Assembly (NCBI RefSeq): GCF_009765365.1
Contig: NZ_VTOM01000009.1
Coordinates: forward strand, 62,001 to 126,000
Length of the DNA stretch: 64,000 nucleotides
Direction of reading: 5' to 3'
Origin: Antarcticirhabdus aurantiaca
GTDB lineage: Bacteria > Pseudomonadota > Alphaproteobacteria > Rhizobiales > Rhizobiaceae
The notes beneath the pieces are model-generated. The model was not told the DNA's origin. It saw nothing but the letters and a program-made list of their open reading frames with translations, and did no database searches. Shown in pieces: positions 54,750 through 63,213 of this stretch. Both the position numbers and the translations under genes were made by a program. Every line of letters begins with the position of its first letter. The stretch's first letter is position 1.

Positions 54750-55459
54750 GCGCGCTTCTCGAACTCTCCGGTCTCACCGTCATGCGCGGCGGCACGACCG
54801 TTCTGACCGGCGTCGATCTCACGCTGTCGCGCGGCGAGCGCGTCGCGCTGGTCGGTGCCAACGGCGCCGGCAAGACAAGCCTTCTGCGCAGCATCGTCGG
54901 GCTGGAACCCACCGGAGGCGGCAGGATCCGCCTGTTCGGCGAGGACTGCACGACGGAGCGGCAGTTCCGCACCGTCCGCCCGCGCATCGGCTTCCTGTTT
55001 CAGGACAGCGACGACCAGCTCTTCTGCCCCACAGTCCTCGAAGACGTCGCCTTCGGCCCGCTCAATCTCGGGCTCGGCGCGGCGGACGCGCGGGCCCGAG
55101 CGATGGCCGCGCTGGAGGGCCTCGGCATCGGCCATCTCGCCGATCGCATCAACCACCGGCTGTCCGGCGGCGAGAAACGGCTCGTATGCCTTGCAGGGCT
55201 GCTCGCGATGAAGCCGGACGTCATGATGCTCGACGAGCCCACCAACGGCGTCGACGAGGCGCATGGCCGCCGATTACGTCAGGCGCTGCTCGCCTATCCC
55301 GGCGCCCTGCTCCTCGTCTCGCACGACTCACATTTCGTCGCCGAGCTGGCGACACGGGAGATGGTGATCCGGCAGGGTCGACTCGTGCCGGCGGACATCC
55401 ATGACCACGCCCATGTTCACCGGCATCCCCACATCCATCCAGACCACGACCGGACATAA
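54746..55459 (+). CDS. nikO: NikO, ATPase of nickel ECF transporter
   Basis: A 237-residue ABC ATPase. Walker A GANGAGKTS (about 38-46), Q-loop FLFQDSDDQLF, signature LSGGEKR, Walker B VMMLDEPTNGVD and switch His in VSHDSHF are all intact. The DSDDQLF box is typical of ECF-type metal transporters. The C-terminus is a His-rich tail (eight His in the last 21 residues), which could store or sense nickel. It starts at ATG 54746, overlapping nikQ. 222 bases separate it from ureA. Confidence 0.95.
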   Translation: MSALLELSGLTVMRGGTTVLTGVDLTLSRGERVALVGANGAGKTSLLRSIVGLEPTGGGRIRLFGEDCTTERQFRTVRPRIGFLFQDSDDQLFCPTVLEDVAFGPLNLGLGAADARARAMAALEGLGIGHLADRINHRLSGGEKRLVCLAGLLAMKPDVMMLDEPTNGVDEAHGRRLRQALLAYPGALLLVSHDSHFVAELATREMVIRQGRLVPADIHDHAHVHRHPHIHPDHDRT

Positions 55460-55521
55460 CCGGACCGATTGCCCCAAGACGAAACGGCGCGAAGCGCGAT
55501 ACTTTCATGAATTGTCCCTGA

Positions 55522-55541
55522 GGTGGCTAATTAGAGCCACC
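55522..55541. repeat. Inverted repeat between nikO and ureA
   Basis: GGTGGCT at 55522-55528 and AGCCACC at 55535-55541 form a perfect 7-bp stem with a 6-base AT-rich loop. It lies in the 222-base gap before ureA. No T-run follows, so it could be an operator or a weak hairpin dividing the nik and ure halves of the module. Confidence 0.5.
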
Positions 55542-55681
55542 CAAAACAACTTCACGATGAAACTATTTATCGCTGGTACCTTCGCAGGCTCTGCTGTTAT
55601 CAAAGCATAACGACCCCGCAGACTGAACCAACATGCCGCTTTGGCATGGCCGGGGTGCCGCGCTCGTCGAGGAATTGGCTC

Positions 55682-55984
55682 ATGCACTTCACGCCGAGAG
55701 AAATCGATAAGCTCCTGATCTACTCGCTCGCTCAGGTCGCGCAGAAGCGTCAGGATCAGGGACTGAAGCTCAACCATCCCGAGGCGGTCTCGCTGATCTC
55801 CGTCGCCGCGCTGGACGGGGCGCGCGCCGGCAAGACCGTCGAAGAGGTCATGGAGCTGGCCGGCCGGGCGATCACCCGCGACGACGTCATGGAAGGCGTC
55901 GTGGACATGATCCCCTACGTGCAAGTCGAGGCCGTGTTCGCCGACGGCAGCCGCCTCGTCACCGTGCACAATCCCATCAAGTAG
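55682..55984 (+). CDS. ureA: Urease gamma subunit
   Basis: A 100-residue subunit of the (alpha-beta-gamma)3 urease. The sequence [36 protein letters not shown] and [34 protein letters not shown] is the UreA signature at full length. ATG 55682 is preceded by GAGGAA; an in-frame ATG at 55646 adds unrelated residues. Followed by ureB after 20 bases. Confidence 0.97.
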   Translation: MHFTPREIDKLLIYSLAQVAQKRQDQGLKLNHPEAVSLISVAALDGARAGKTVEEVMELAGRAITRDDVMEGVVDMIPYVQVEAVFADGSRLVTVHNPIK

Positions 55985-56004
55985 CGCGCTCGAGGGGCCT
56001 CATC

Positions 56005-56418
56005 ATGAGCAACGACCAGAAGAAGGCCCCGGTTGGCGGCCTCGTCCTCGGCAAGGGCGACATCGAGATCAATGCCGGCTACCCGACCACGGCGCTGAAG
56101 GTGCGCAATACCGGCGATCGTCCCATTCAGGTCGGGTCGCATTTCCATTTCTTCGAGGTGAATGCTTCGCTGGAGTTCGATCGCGAGCAGGCTTTCGGCA
56201 AGCGGCTCAACATTCCGGCCACGACCGCGCTGCGCTTCGAGCCGGGCGACGAAAAGGACGTCGTTCTGGTTCCCTTTCAGGGCAAGCAGCGCGTGCTGGG
56301 CTTCAACGGCCTCGTCAACGGCTGGGTCGGCGACGAGAACTACAACGACTACCGCCCGCGTCTTGCCGACGCTCTGGAGCGCGCGCAGCGCTACGGCTTC
56401 AAGAGCAAGTCGTCATGA
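56005..56418 (+). CDS. ureB: Urease beta subunit
   Basis: A 137-residue subunit. [45 protein letters not shown] and [25 protein letters not shown] are the UreB core, and [11 protein letters not shown] follows. It is about 35 residues longer than the shortest UreB proteins, with the extra length at the C-terminus ([22 protein letters not shown]), as in other separately encoded subunits of this urease type. ureC begins 30 bases on. Confidence 0.97.
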   Translation: MSNDQKKAPVGGLVLGKGDIEINAGYPTTALKVRNTGDRPIQVGSHFHFFEVNASLEFDREQAFGKRLNIPATTALRFEPGDEKDVVLVPFQGKQRVLGFNGLVNGWVGDENYNDYRPRLADALERAQRYGFKSKSS

Positions 56419-56448
56419 GCCGCAACAATCAGGCAATGGAGCTCTGAG

Positions 56449-58167
56449 ATGGCGAAGATCTCGAGGCGGCAATATTCGGACCTCTACGGTCCCACGACCG
56501 GCGACAAGATCCGGCTGAGCGACACGGATCTCTACATCGAGATCGAGAAGGATCTGCGCGTCTACGGCGAGGAGGCCGTCTACGGCGGCGGCAAGACGCT
56601 GCGCGACGGCATGGGCTACGACAACGAGCTCACCAGCGCGGCGGGCGCTCCCGATCTCGTCATCACCAACGTCACCATCCTCGACGCCGTGCAGGGCGTC
56701 ATCAAGGCGGATGTCGGCATCAAGAACGGGTTGATCTGCGGCATCGGCAAGGCCGGCAACCCGTCCACCATGTCGGGCGTCACCCCCGGCCTCGCGCTCG
56801 GGCCGGGCACGGACGCGATCTCGGGCGAGCATCTCATCCTGACGGCGGGCGGCATCGACGCGCACGTCCATTACATCTCGCCCCAGCAGGCCCAGGCTGC
56901 CCTGTCCAACGGCGTCACCACCCTGTTCGGGGGCGGCATCGGACCGAGCGACGGCACCAACGGCACCACGATCACCCCCGGCACCTGGAACATCGAGATG
57001 ATGCTCCGGTCGTTCGACGGCTGGCCGGTGAATGCCGGCGTGCTCGGCAAGGGCAACGGCTCGGCACCGATCCCGATCGAGGAGCAGATCCGCGCCGGCG
57101 CGGCGGGCCTCAAGATCCACGAGGACTGGGGATCGACGCCGGCCGCGATCCGCAACGCCCTGACCGTCGCCGACAGTCACGACGTCCAGGTCTGCATCCA
57201 CACCGATACGCTGAACGAGGCCGGCTTCGTCGAGAACACGATCGCCGCCTTCGAGGGCCGCACCATCCATACCTACCACACGGAAGGTGCCGGCGGCGGC
57301 CATGCGCCGGACATCATCCGCGTGGCGGGCCTCCCGAACGTCATTCCCAGCTCGACCAATCCGACGCTGCCCTACGGGATCAACTCCCAGGCCGAGCTGT
57401 TCGACATGACGATGATCTGTCACAATCTCAGCCCGAAGATCCCCACCGACGTGGCCTTCGCCGAGAGCCGGGTTCGCGCCGAGACCATCGCGGCCGAGAA
57501 CGTGCTGCACGATCTCGGGGCGATCTCGATCCTGTCCAGCGACAGTCAGGCGATGGGCCGCATCGGCGAGAACTGGACGCGCACCATCCAGACCGCCGAT
57601 CTGATGAAGCTGCGGCGCGGCGCCTACACCGGCGACACCTCGGGCAACGACAACGAACGCGTGCTGCGCTTCGTCGCGAAGGTCACGATCAACCCCGCCA
57701 TCGCGCAGGGTGTCGCCCGCGTCGTCGGCTCGATCGAGGTCGGCAAGATGGCCGACCTCGTGCTCTGGGAGCCGGCCTTCTTCGGCGCCAAGCCGAAGAT
57801 GGTCATCAAGGGCGGCATGATCTCCTGGGCGCTGATGGGCGATCCCAACGCCTCGCTGCCGACGCCCCAGCCGGTGATCTACCGGCCGATGTTCGGCGCG
57901 ATGGGATCGGCCCTGCCCCGCACCCGCGTGACGTTCACCTCGCACGCCGCCGTCGAGGACGGGATCGTCGACCGCTACGAGCTGAAGTCCCAGGTCCTGC
58001 CCGTCTACGGGACGCGGACCATCACCAAGAACTCGATGGTGCGCAACAGCACCCTGCCGGTGATCGAGGTCAATCCGGAGACCTTCGCCGTCACGGTCGA
58101 CGGCACCCATGCCACGATCGAGCCGGCGACGCGTCTCCCGCTCACCCAGCTCCACTTCTTCAGCTGA
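56449..58167 (+). CDS. ureC: Urease alpha (catalytic) subunit
   Basis: A 572-residue catalytic subunit hydrolysing urea to ammonia and CO2. All active-site residues are present with a constant offset of 5 from Klebsiella UreC: His139, His141, carbamylated Lys222, His251, His277 and Asp365 for the two nickel ions, with flap Cys324 and general-acid His325. The flap reads CHNLSP where most ureases have CHHLDP. This fits the second-type urease seen in Brucella ure2. AATGGAGCTCTGAG upstream supplies the ribosome site. Confidence 0.98.
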   Translation: MAKISRRQYSDLYGPTTGDKIRLSDTDLYIEIEKDLRVYGEEAVYGGGKTLRDGMGYDNELTSAAGAPDLVITNVTILDAVQGVIKADVGIKNGLICGIGKAGNPSTMSGVTPGLALGPGTDAISGEHLILTAGGIDAHVHYISPQQAQAALSNGVTTLFGGGIGPSDGTNGTTITPGTWNIEMMLRSFDGWPVNAGVLGKGNGSAPIPIEEQIRAGAAGLKIHEDWGSTPAAIRNALTVADSHDVQVCIHTDTLNEAGFVENTIAAFEGRTIHTYHTEGAGGGHAPDIIRVAGLPNVIPSSTNPTLPYGINSQAELFDMTMICHNLSPKIPTDVAFAESRVRAETIAAENVLHDLGAISILSSDSQAMGRIGENWTRTIQTADLMKLRRGAYTGDTSGNDNERVLRFVAKVTINPAIAQGVARVVGSIEVGKMADLVLWEPAFFGAKPKMVIKGGMISWALMGDPNASLPTPQPVIYRPMFGAMGSALPRTRVTFTSHAAVEDGIVDRYELKSQVLPVYGTRTITKNSMVRNSTLPVIEVNPETFAVTVDGTHATIEPATRLPLTQLHFFS

Positions 58168-58228
58168 GCCTCACCTCGCATCGTGGAGGGGCACGGCCCC
58201 TTCACAACACCCCGATGGGACGCAACCG

Positions 58229-58612
58229 ATGGTCGCAATCGATGTACTGTGGGTGGGGTTGGGAGGCGGTGTCGGCTCCCTGCTGCGCTGGCAGGTCGGT
58301 CGGCTCGTCGAGCAGCGCAACGGCACGCCGTTCAAGTTCGGCACGCTGTTCGTCAACGTCTCCGGCGCCTTCGTCATCGCCTATATCTCGGCTTCGCTGG
58401 CGCTGGGCTGGGAGCATCGCTACGGCGACGTCATCTCGTCGCTGGTGCTGACCGGACTGCTCGGCGGCTACACCACCTTCAGCACCATGCAGCTCGATGC
58501 GGTCCAGATGACCGCGGCCCGGCACCACGCGCTGGCGCTCGTTTATCTCGTCGCGTCGGTGGGCACCGGCCTTCTCGCCGCCGCGGCCGGTGTCGCGCTG
58601 GCACGGGTCTAG
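58229..58612 (+). CDS. crcB: CrcB/Fluc fluoride channel subunit 1
   Basis: A 127-residue four-helix membrane protein of the Fluc fluoride channel family. FKFGTLFVNVSGAFVIAY contains the fluoride-path Asn in the usual GTLxVNxxG motif, and LLGGYTTFSTMQLDA is the helix-break motif. The initiator is ATG 58229. It is followed after 3 bases by a second crcB, and the pair lies inside the urease operon between ureC and ureE. Paired crcB genes can form hetero-dimeric channels. Confidence 0.92.
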   Translation: MVAIDVLWVGLGGGVGSLLRWQVGRLVEQRNGTPFKFGTLFVNVSGAFVIAYISASLALGWEHRYGDVISSLVLTGLLGGYTTFSTMQLDAVQMTAARHHALALVYLVASVGTGLLAAAAGVALARV

Positions 58613-58615
58613 GGG

Positions 58616-59005
58616 ATGGCGATGGGCGGGCCGGCAGTCATCGTCTTCGTCGGCGGAGGTCTCGGGGCGATCGTTCGCGAGCTGTTCATGCTCGCGCTTG
58701 GCCGCCACAGCGCGGCATTCCCCCTCGACATCTTCGCGGCCAACATCGTCGCCTCGTTCCTGCTGGGGCTCGTCGTCGGCCTTCATCAGGCACACCGCGC
58801 CTCGGACAACGCCAAGCTTCTGGTCTCGACCGGCTTTTGCGGCGGCCTGTCGACCTTCTCGAGCTTCATCTACGGCGCCTATTCGGAGATGACGACGCGC
58901 GGTCAGCTGAAGCTTTCGCTCGTCTACATCTTCTCCAGCCTTGTCATCGGCTACAGCGTTACTTGGCTCGGTCTTCGAACGACGATGCAGCTGCGTCGCG
59001 CCTGA
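58616..59005 (+). CDS. crcB: CrcB/Fluc fluoride channel subunit 2
   Basis: A 129-residue four-helix protein. FCGGLSTFSSFIYG gives the Fluc helix-break motif, and VFVGGGLGAIVRELFM is the usual N-terminus. The first pore motif reads DIFAANIVASFLLG, keeping the Asn but departing from GTLxVNxxG, as often seen in the second member of a two-gene pair. It starts 3 bases after the first crcB and ends 24 bases before ureE. Confidence 0.92.
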   Translation: MAMGGPAVIVFVGGGLGAIVRELFMLALGRHSAAFPLDIFAANIVASFLLGLVVGLHQAHRASDNAKLLVSTGFCGGLSTFSSFIYGAYSEMTTRGQLKLSLVYIFSSLVIGYSVTWLGLRTTMQLRRA

Positions 59006-59029
59006 AGCCGGGTCTGTTGGGAGGCGTCC

Positions 59030-59716
59030 ATGATTCTCGTCGAGAGCACGCTCGGCAACATCAGCCATCCGATCTGGCAGGAGCGCGCCGCCACCGGCAC
59101 GGTCGATCTTCTGGTGCTGGAACAATGGGAAGCGCCGAAGAGCCGGCTGCGGAAGGCGACGGGCGGCGGGATCGAGCTCGCGATCTCGCTTCCGCGCTCC
59201 GAGCACCTGCATGACGGCGACGTGCTGCACTACGACGAGGCCGCCGACGTCATCGTCGTCGCCCGGATCGCGCTCAAGGACGTTCTCGTCATCGAGCTCG
59301 AGGGCATCGAGACGCTGTCGCCGTCCGAGATCCTGCGCACCTGCTTCGAGCTGGGTCATGGTCTGGGCAATCAGCACTGGCCGGCGGTGATCAAGGGTAC
59401 CACCGTCTACGTGCCCTTGTCGGTCGACCAGAAGGTCATGGCATCGGTCATGCGCACCCATGCCTTCGAGCACGTGAAGACGCATTTCGCCCCCGGCGCG
59501 GAGATCGCGGCCAAGCTGGATGCCCGCGAGGTGCGCCTGCTCTTCGCCGGTGCCGACGCGACGCCGCATCATCATCACGCAGAGCACGACCGAGCCCACT
59601 CACACGACCATGATCACGGCCACCACCTAGGGAATGGGCATCATCATGATCACGATCATCAGCATGACCATGACCATTCGCACCGTCACGGCCGCGCGCA
59701 CTCGCAGGTGACCTGA
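59030..59716 (+). CDS. ureE: Urease accessory protein UreE (nickel metallochaperone)
   Basis: A 228-residue cytosolic nickel chaperone that passes nickel to UreG. The peptide-binding N-domain (STLGNISHPIWQERAATGTVDLLVLEQWEAPKSRLRKATGGG) and metal domain (CFELGHGLGNQHWPAVIKG, VMRTHAFEHVKTHF) are typical. The last about 50 residues hold about 22 His alternating with Asp and Ser, an unusually rich nickel-binding tail. The stop overlaps ureF by one base. Confidence 0.96.
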   Translation: MILVESTLGNISHPIWQERAATGTVDLLVLEQWEAPKSRLRKATGGGIELAISLPRSEHLHDGDVLHYDEAADVIVVARIALKDVLVIELEGIETLSPSEILRTCFELGHGLGNQHWPAVIKGTTVYVPLSVDQKVMASVMRTHAFEHVKTHFAPGAEIAAKLDAREVRLLFAGADATPHHHHAEHDRAHSHDHDHGHHLGNGHHHDHDHQHDHDHSHRHGRAHSQVT

Positions 59717-60438
59717 TGATGGACGGCGGCATGGGCAAGCGTGGCAGTGCCGTCGGCATGGTGCATCTGGCGCGCCTGCTGCAGTTCTCGGATTCCACGC
59801 TGCCGATCGGCTCCTTCGCCTTCTCGAACGGGCTGGAATCGGCTCTGCAGACCGGCATCGTCTCCGATCCGGCAAGCCTTCTGAGCTATGTCGACCTCAT
59901 CCTGCGGCAGAGCGCGCGCATGGACGGGATCGCCCTGCTCCACGCCCACCGCGCGGCGCTGGCGGGCGACGACGAGGCGATCCGTCTGGCGGACAGCGAA
60001 CTGTTCTGCCGGCGCGTCGGCGAGGAGCAGCAGCTGATGCTGACGCGCGTCGGCAAGAAGTTCGCCGAGCTGGTGCTGACGATCATGACGGCGCCGACGC
60101 TCGAGCGCTGGCTGGGCGACATCAAGGCGAACGCGACCCCGGGTTGCCTGCCCGTCGGCCAGGCGATCGCGCTCGCTCACATGGGTGCCGACGAGGTCGA
60201 AGCCTTCGCCATGCATCAATACGCCATCGGCTCGATGATCCTCAGCGCCGCCCTGAGGCTCATGCGCATCGACCACCTCGACACGCAGCGCATCCTGTTC
60301 ACGGCCCAGGGACGCGTCGAAGGCGACTATCTGGCCGTTCGCGACTTCTCGCTCGACGAGATGGCCTCCTTCGCCCCCGTCTTCGACGTCCTCGTCGCCC
60401 ATCACACGACCACCCATCTCCGCCTGTTCATGAACTGA
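59716..60438 (+). CDS. ureF: Urease accessory protein UreF
   Basis: A 240-residue, mostly helical assembly factor that bridges UreD and UreG on apo-urease and acts as a GTPase regulator. LLQFSDSTLPIGSFAFSNGLESALQTGIV and GCLPVGQAIALAHMGADEVEAFAMHQYAIGSMILSAALRLM are UreF hallmarks. Two adjacent ATGs (59716 and 59719) are possible; the first overlaps the ureE stop. Confidence 0.96.
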   Translation: MMDGGMGKRGSAVGMVHLARLLQFSDSTLPIGSFAFSNGLESALQTGIVSDPASLLSYVDLILRQSARMDGIALLHAHRAALAGDDEAIRLADSELFCRRVGEEQQLMLTRVGKKFAELVLTIMTAPTLERWLGDIKANATPGCLPVGQAIALAHMGADEVEAFAMHQYAIGSMILSAALRLMRIDHLDTQRILFTAQGRVEGDYLAVRDFSLDEMASFAPVFDVLVAHHTTTHLRLFMN

Positions 60439-60465
60439 ACGCGGGATCGGCAAGGAAATCGGTTC

Positions 60466-61113
60466 ATGAAGAAGATCACGCGCATCGGCATCGGCGGACC
60501 GGTCGGCTCGGGCAAGACCGCCGTCATCGAGACCATCACCCCTCGCCTCATCGACCTCGGCATCAAGCCGCTGATCATCACCAACGACGTGGTGACGACC
60601 GAGGACGCCAAGCAGGTGCGCCGCACGCTGAACGGCATCCTCGTCGAGGAGAAGATCGTCGGCGTCGAGACCGGCGCCTGCCCGCACACCGCGGTGCGCG
60701 AAGACCCGTCAATGAACATCGCGGCCGTCGAGAAGCTGGAAGAAGACTATCCCAACAGCGACGTGATCCTGATCGAGTCCGGCGGCGACAACCTCACTTT
60801 GACCTTCAGCCCGGCGCTCGCGGACTTCTACATCTACGTCATCGACGTCGCCGCCGGCGACAAGATCCCGCGCAAGAATGGCGCCGGCGTCTGCCAGTCC
60901 GACATCCTCGTGATCAACAAGAAGGACCTCGCCCCCTACGTCGGCGCGAGCCTGGAGGTGATGGAGCGCGACTCCAAGCTGATGCGCGGCAAGAAGCCGT
61001 TCATCTTCACCAACTGCAAGACCGAAGAGGGGATCGACGATCTGATCCGCCTCATCCTCGACATGGCGCTCTTCGACGTGAAGGTCGCCGAGCCCGCGAG
61101 AATGGACGCCTGA
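60466..61113 (+). CDS. ureG: Urease accessory GTPase UreG
   Basis: A 215-residue SIMIBI-class GTPase that delivers nickel to urease on GTP hydrolysis. P-loop GGPVGSGKT (about 8-16), nickel-site motif Cys-Pro-His in [23 protein letters not shown] switch region and [10 protein letters not shown] guanine motif are intact. The N-terminus lacks the His-rich extension found in some UreG proteins; that role falls to UreE. ureD starts 3 bases after its stop. Confidence 0.98.
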   Translation: MKKITRIGIGGPVGSGKTAVIETITPRLIDLGIKPLIITNDVVTTEDAKQVRRTLNGILVEEKIVGVETGACPHTAVREDPSMNIAAVEKLEEDYPNSDVILIESGGDNLTLTFSPALADFYIYVIDVAAGDKIPRKNGAGVCQSDILVINKKDLAPYVGASLEVMERDSKLMRGKKPFIFTNCKTEEGIDDLIRLILDMALFDVKVAEPARMDA

Positions 61114-61116
61114 GGC

Positions 61117-62052
61117 ATGGCGCTCCACGAGCAACTCGGTCGCCTGGACGACGCGCGCGAGCTGCGCGACTTCAAGGCCGAGCCCGCTCAGATGCGGGCG
61201 GCAGGGCCGGGAAAGGTCGGCGAGCTGCGCCTCGGCTTCTCGCTGTGCGGCGGCCGCTCGATCCTGCACGACCTTTACCGCGTGGCGCCGCTGCTTGTTC
61301 AGCAAGCGCTCTACTGGGACGAGGCGATGCCGGAACTGCCGATCTGCTCGATCATCTCGATCGGCGGCGGCATCCTGCAGGGGGATCGATACAAGATCGA
61401 CATCTCCGTGGGCGAGGATGCGTGCGCGCACGTCACCTCGCAGAGCGCCAATCGCGTCCATCGCATGGACGCGAACTACGCCTCCCAACATCAGACGGTG
61501 ACGCTGGAGCGCGGCTCCTACCTGGAATACCTGCCGGATTTCACCATTCCCTACCGCGACTCCCGCTTCATCAATCACACCGACATCGTGATCAGCGAGG
61601 ACGCCACGCTGCTCTACGGCGAGATGATGCTGGTCGGCCGCAAGCATCATCGTGCCGAGGAGCGCTTCGGGCTCGATCTCCTCTCGAACGCGGTGGCGGT
61701 GCGCCGGCCCGGCGGGCGCAAGCTCTTCGCCGAGAAGATCCTGATCGAGAAGGGCGATCCGTCCGTCGATTATCCCGCCGTGATGCGGGGCTTCGACGCC
61801 TTCGCCAACATCATGTGCCTGACGCCTCCGCCGGTCGCCGCCCGCATCCAGGAGCGCTTCGAAACTCAGTTCCCGAGCGAAGGGCCGCGGGCGATCTCCG
61901 GCGTCTGCCGCCTGCCCAACGCTGCCGGCCTGATGCTGCGCGCGGTCGGCATGGAAACCTACGACGTGCGCCGCGAGGTGCGCCGGTTCTGGCGCATCGT
62001 CCGCGAGGAAGCGCGCGGTCGGACGCTTCCGCAGGAATTCCTCTGGCGCTGA
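61117..62052 (+). CDS. ureD: Urease accessory protein UreD
   Basis: A 311-residue scaffold (UreD/UreH) that binds apo-urease and recruits UreF and UreG, possibly channelling nickel. GKVGELRLGFSLCGGRSILHDLYRVAPLLVQQALYWD, ACAHVTSQSANRVHRMDANYASQHQTVTLERGSYLEYLPDFTIPYRDSRF and the C-terminal block fit the family. It ends the accessory block and is followed by the urea transporter after 16 bases. Confidence 0.95.
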   Translation: MALHEQLGRLDDARELRDFKAEPAQMRAAGPGKVGELRLGFSLCGGRSILHDLYRVAPLLVQQALYWDEAMPELPICSIISIGGGILQGDRYKIDISVGEDACAHVTSQSANRVHRMDANYASQHQTVTLERGSYLEYLPDFTIPYRDSRFINHTDIVISEDATLLYGEMMLVGRKHHRAEERFGLDLLSNAVAVRRPGGRKLFAEKILIEKGDPSVDYPAVMRGFDAFANIMCLTPPPVAARIQERFETQFPSEGPRAISGVCRLPNAAGLMLRAVGMETYDVRREVRRFWRIVREEARGRTLPQEFLWR

Positions 62053-62068
62053 CTGAAAGATCCCAGCC

Positions 62069-63088
62069 GTGGCCGAGCAGAAAAGCAACCTCGTCACCGA
62101 AGTCCTGAAGGGAACGAGTCAGGTTTTCTTCATGGAGAACGCCGTCACCGGCATCCTGTTCTTCGCCGCCATCGCCTACGCATCCTACGCGTCCGACGCC
62201 TGGGCGACGACGATCGGCGCCGTCGTCGGCGTCGTCGTCGCGACCCTCACGGCGCGTCTGCTGGATTGCGACGAGGCGTCGACCGCCTCGGGCCTCTTCG
62301 GCTTCAACGGCGTTCTCGTCGGCGTCGCCCTGCCGACCTTCATCGCCGACTCGCCGCAGCTCTGGGTCTACGTGGTGATCGGTGCCGCCGTGAGCACAGT
62401 CATTACCGCAGCCTTCAGCGCGACGCTGACCGGCCGATGGGGCATTCCCGGCTCGACCGGACCCTTCGTACTCACCGGCTGGCTGATGGTCGCCGGCGCC
62501 TACTCCTTCGGCGGCCTGCACGTCACCGGCAGCGCCCCGAAGCTTCCCACGGACTACCTGCAGGGCCTCGCATCGATCCCGCGGCCCGCGGAACTCGTGC
62601 AGATCTTCTTCCGCAACATCGGGCAGGTCTTCCTGCTCGGCAGCGAGATCTCCGGCGCGATCATCCTTCTCGGCATCTTCATCGCGTCGGTCCGCGCCGG
62701 CCTGGCGACCGTTGCCGGCTCGCTGATCGCCATGGTGGTCGCAATTGGGATGGGTGCGGATCCCACCGCGGTCAGCCAGGGGCTCTACGGCTTCAGTCCC
62801 GTTCTGACCGCGCTCGCCGTCGGCGTCATCTTCCTGAAGACGTCACCGAAGGTGATCGCCTACGCGGCGCTCGCCACCGTCGCCACGGTCTTCGTGCAGG
62901 CCGCGCTCGACGTGATGGTAGCGCCCGTCGGGATCCCCTCGTTCACGGCCCCCTACGTGCTGACGATGTACCTCTTCATCGCGCCCAAGAAGCTGATGGC
63001 TCCGCACCCGCACAAGCCGGTCGCGGACCACATGGTCGGCAACGCGCATGCCGAGCCCGCCTCGTCCCCGTCGACGGCCGCGTCGTGA
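62069..63088 (+). CDS. ureT: Urea transporter (Yut/UT family)
   Basis: A 339-residue membrane protein of the urea transporter family that brings urea to the cytosolic urease. Two homologous halves are visible: STASGLFGFNGVLVGVALPTF (about 69-89) and TAVSQGLYGFSPVLTALAVGVIFLK (about 228-252), each carrying the L-x-G-F/Y-N/S-x-V-L urea-selectivity signature. About ten helices; the C-terminal 35 residues are hydrophilic. It starts at GTG 62069. Same position as ureT in Brucella ure2. Confidence 0.92.
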   Translation: MAEQKSNLVTEVLKGTSQVFFMENAVTGILFFAAIAYASYASDAWATTIGAVVGVVVATLTARLLDCDEASTASGLFGFNGVLVGVALPTFIADSPQLWVYVVIGAAVSTVITAAFSATLTGRWGIPGSTGPFVLTGWLMVAGAYSFGGLHVTGSAPKLPTDYLQGLASIPRPAELVQIFFRNIGQVFLLGSEISGAIILLGIFIASVRAGLATVAGSLIAMVVAIGMGADPTAVSQGLYGFSPVLTALAVGVIFLKTSPKVIAYAALATVATVFVQAALDVMVAPVGIPSFTAPYVLTMYLFIAPKKLMAPHPHKPVADHMVGNAHAEPASSPSTAAS

Positions 63089-63124
63089 GAGCGACGAGGA
63101 CTCGCAACGACCACAGGAACCGGC

Positions 63125-63163
63125 ACGGCGGCTCGCCAGCCGCCGTTTCAAGCTGAAGCGGCG
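63125..63163. promoter_or_regulatory. Two overlapping hairpins upstream of amtB
   Basis: Stem A (63125-63146): ACGGCGGCT pairs perfectly with AGCCGCCGT and is followed by TT. Stem B (63141-63163): CGCCGTTTCA pairs with TGAAGCGGCG with one G:U-type pair. They share 63141-63146, so only one can form at a time. It may be an ureT terminator or an attenuator-like switch before amtB. Confidence 0.45.
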
Positions 63164-63213
63164 CGCGGTCGGGTCGCACGATCCAGGCGCGCATTGTCGA
63201 AAAGGGTGATGGT

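Noticed and set aside
55641-55660. TGGCAT...TGC match resembling a sigma-54 promoter before ureA
   Set aside because: The -12 element lacks the TTGC core at the required spacing, so the match is no better than chance in GC-rich DNA.
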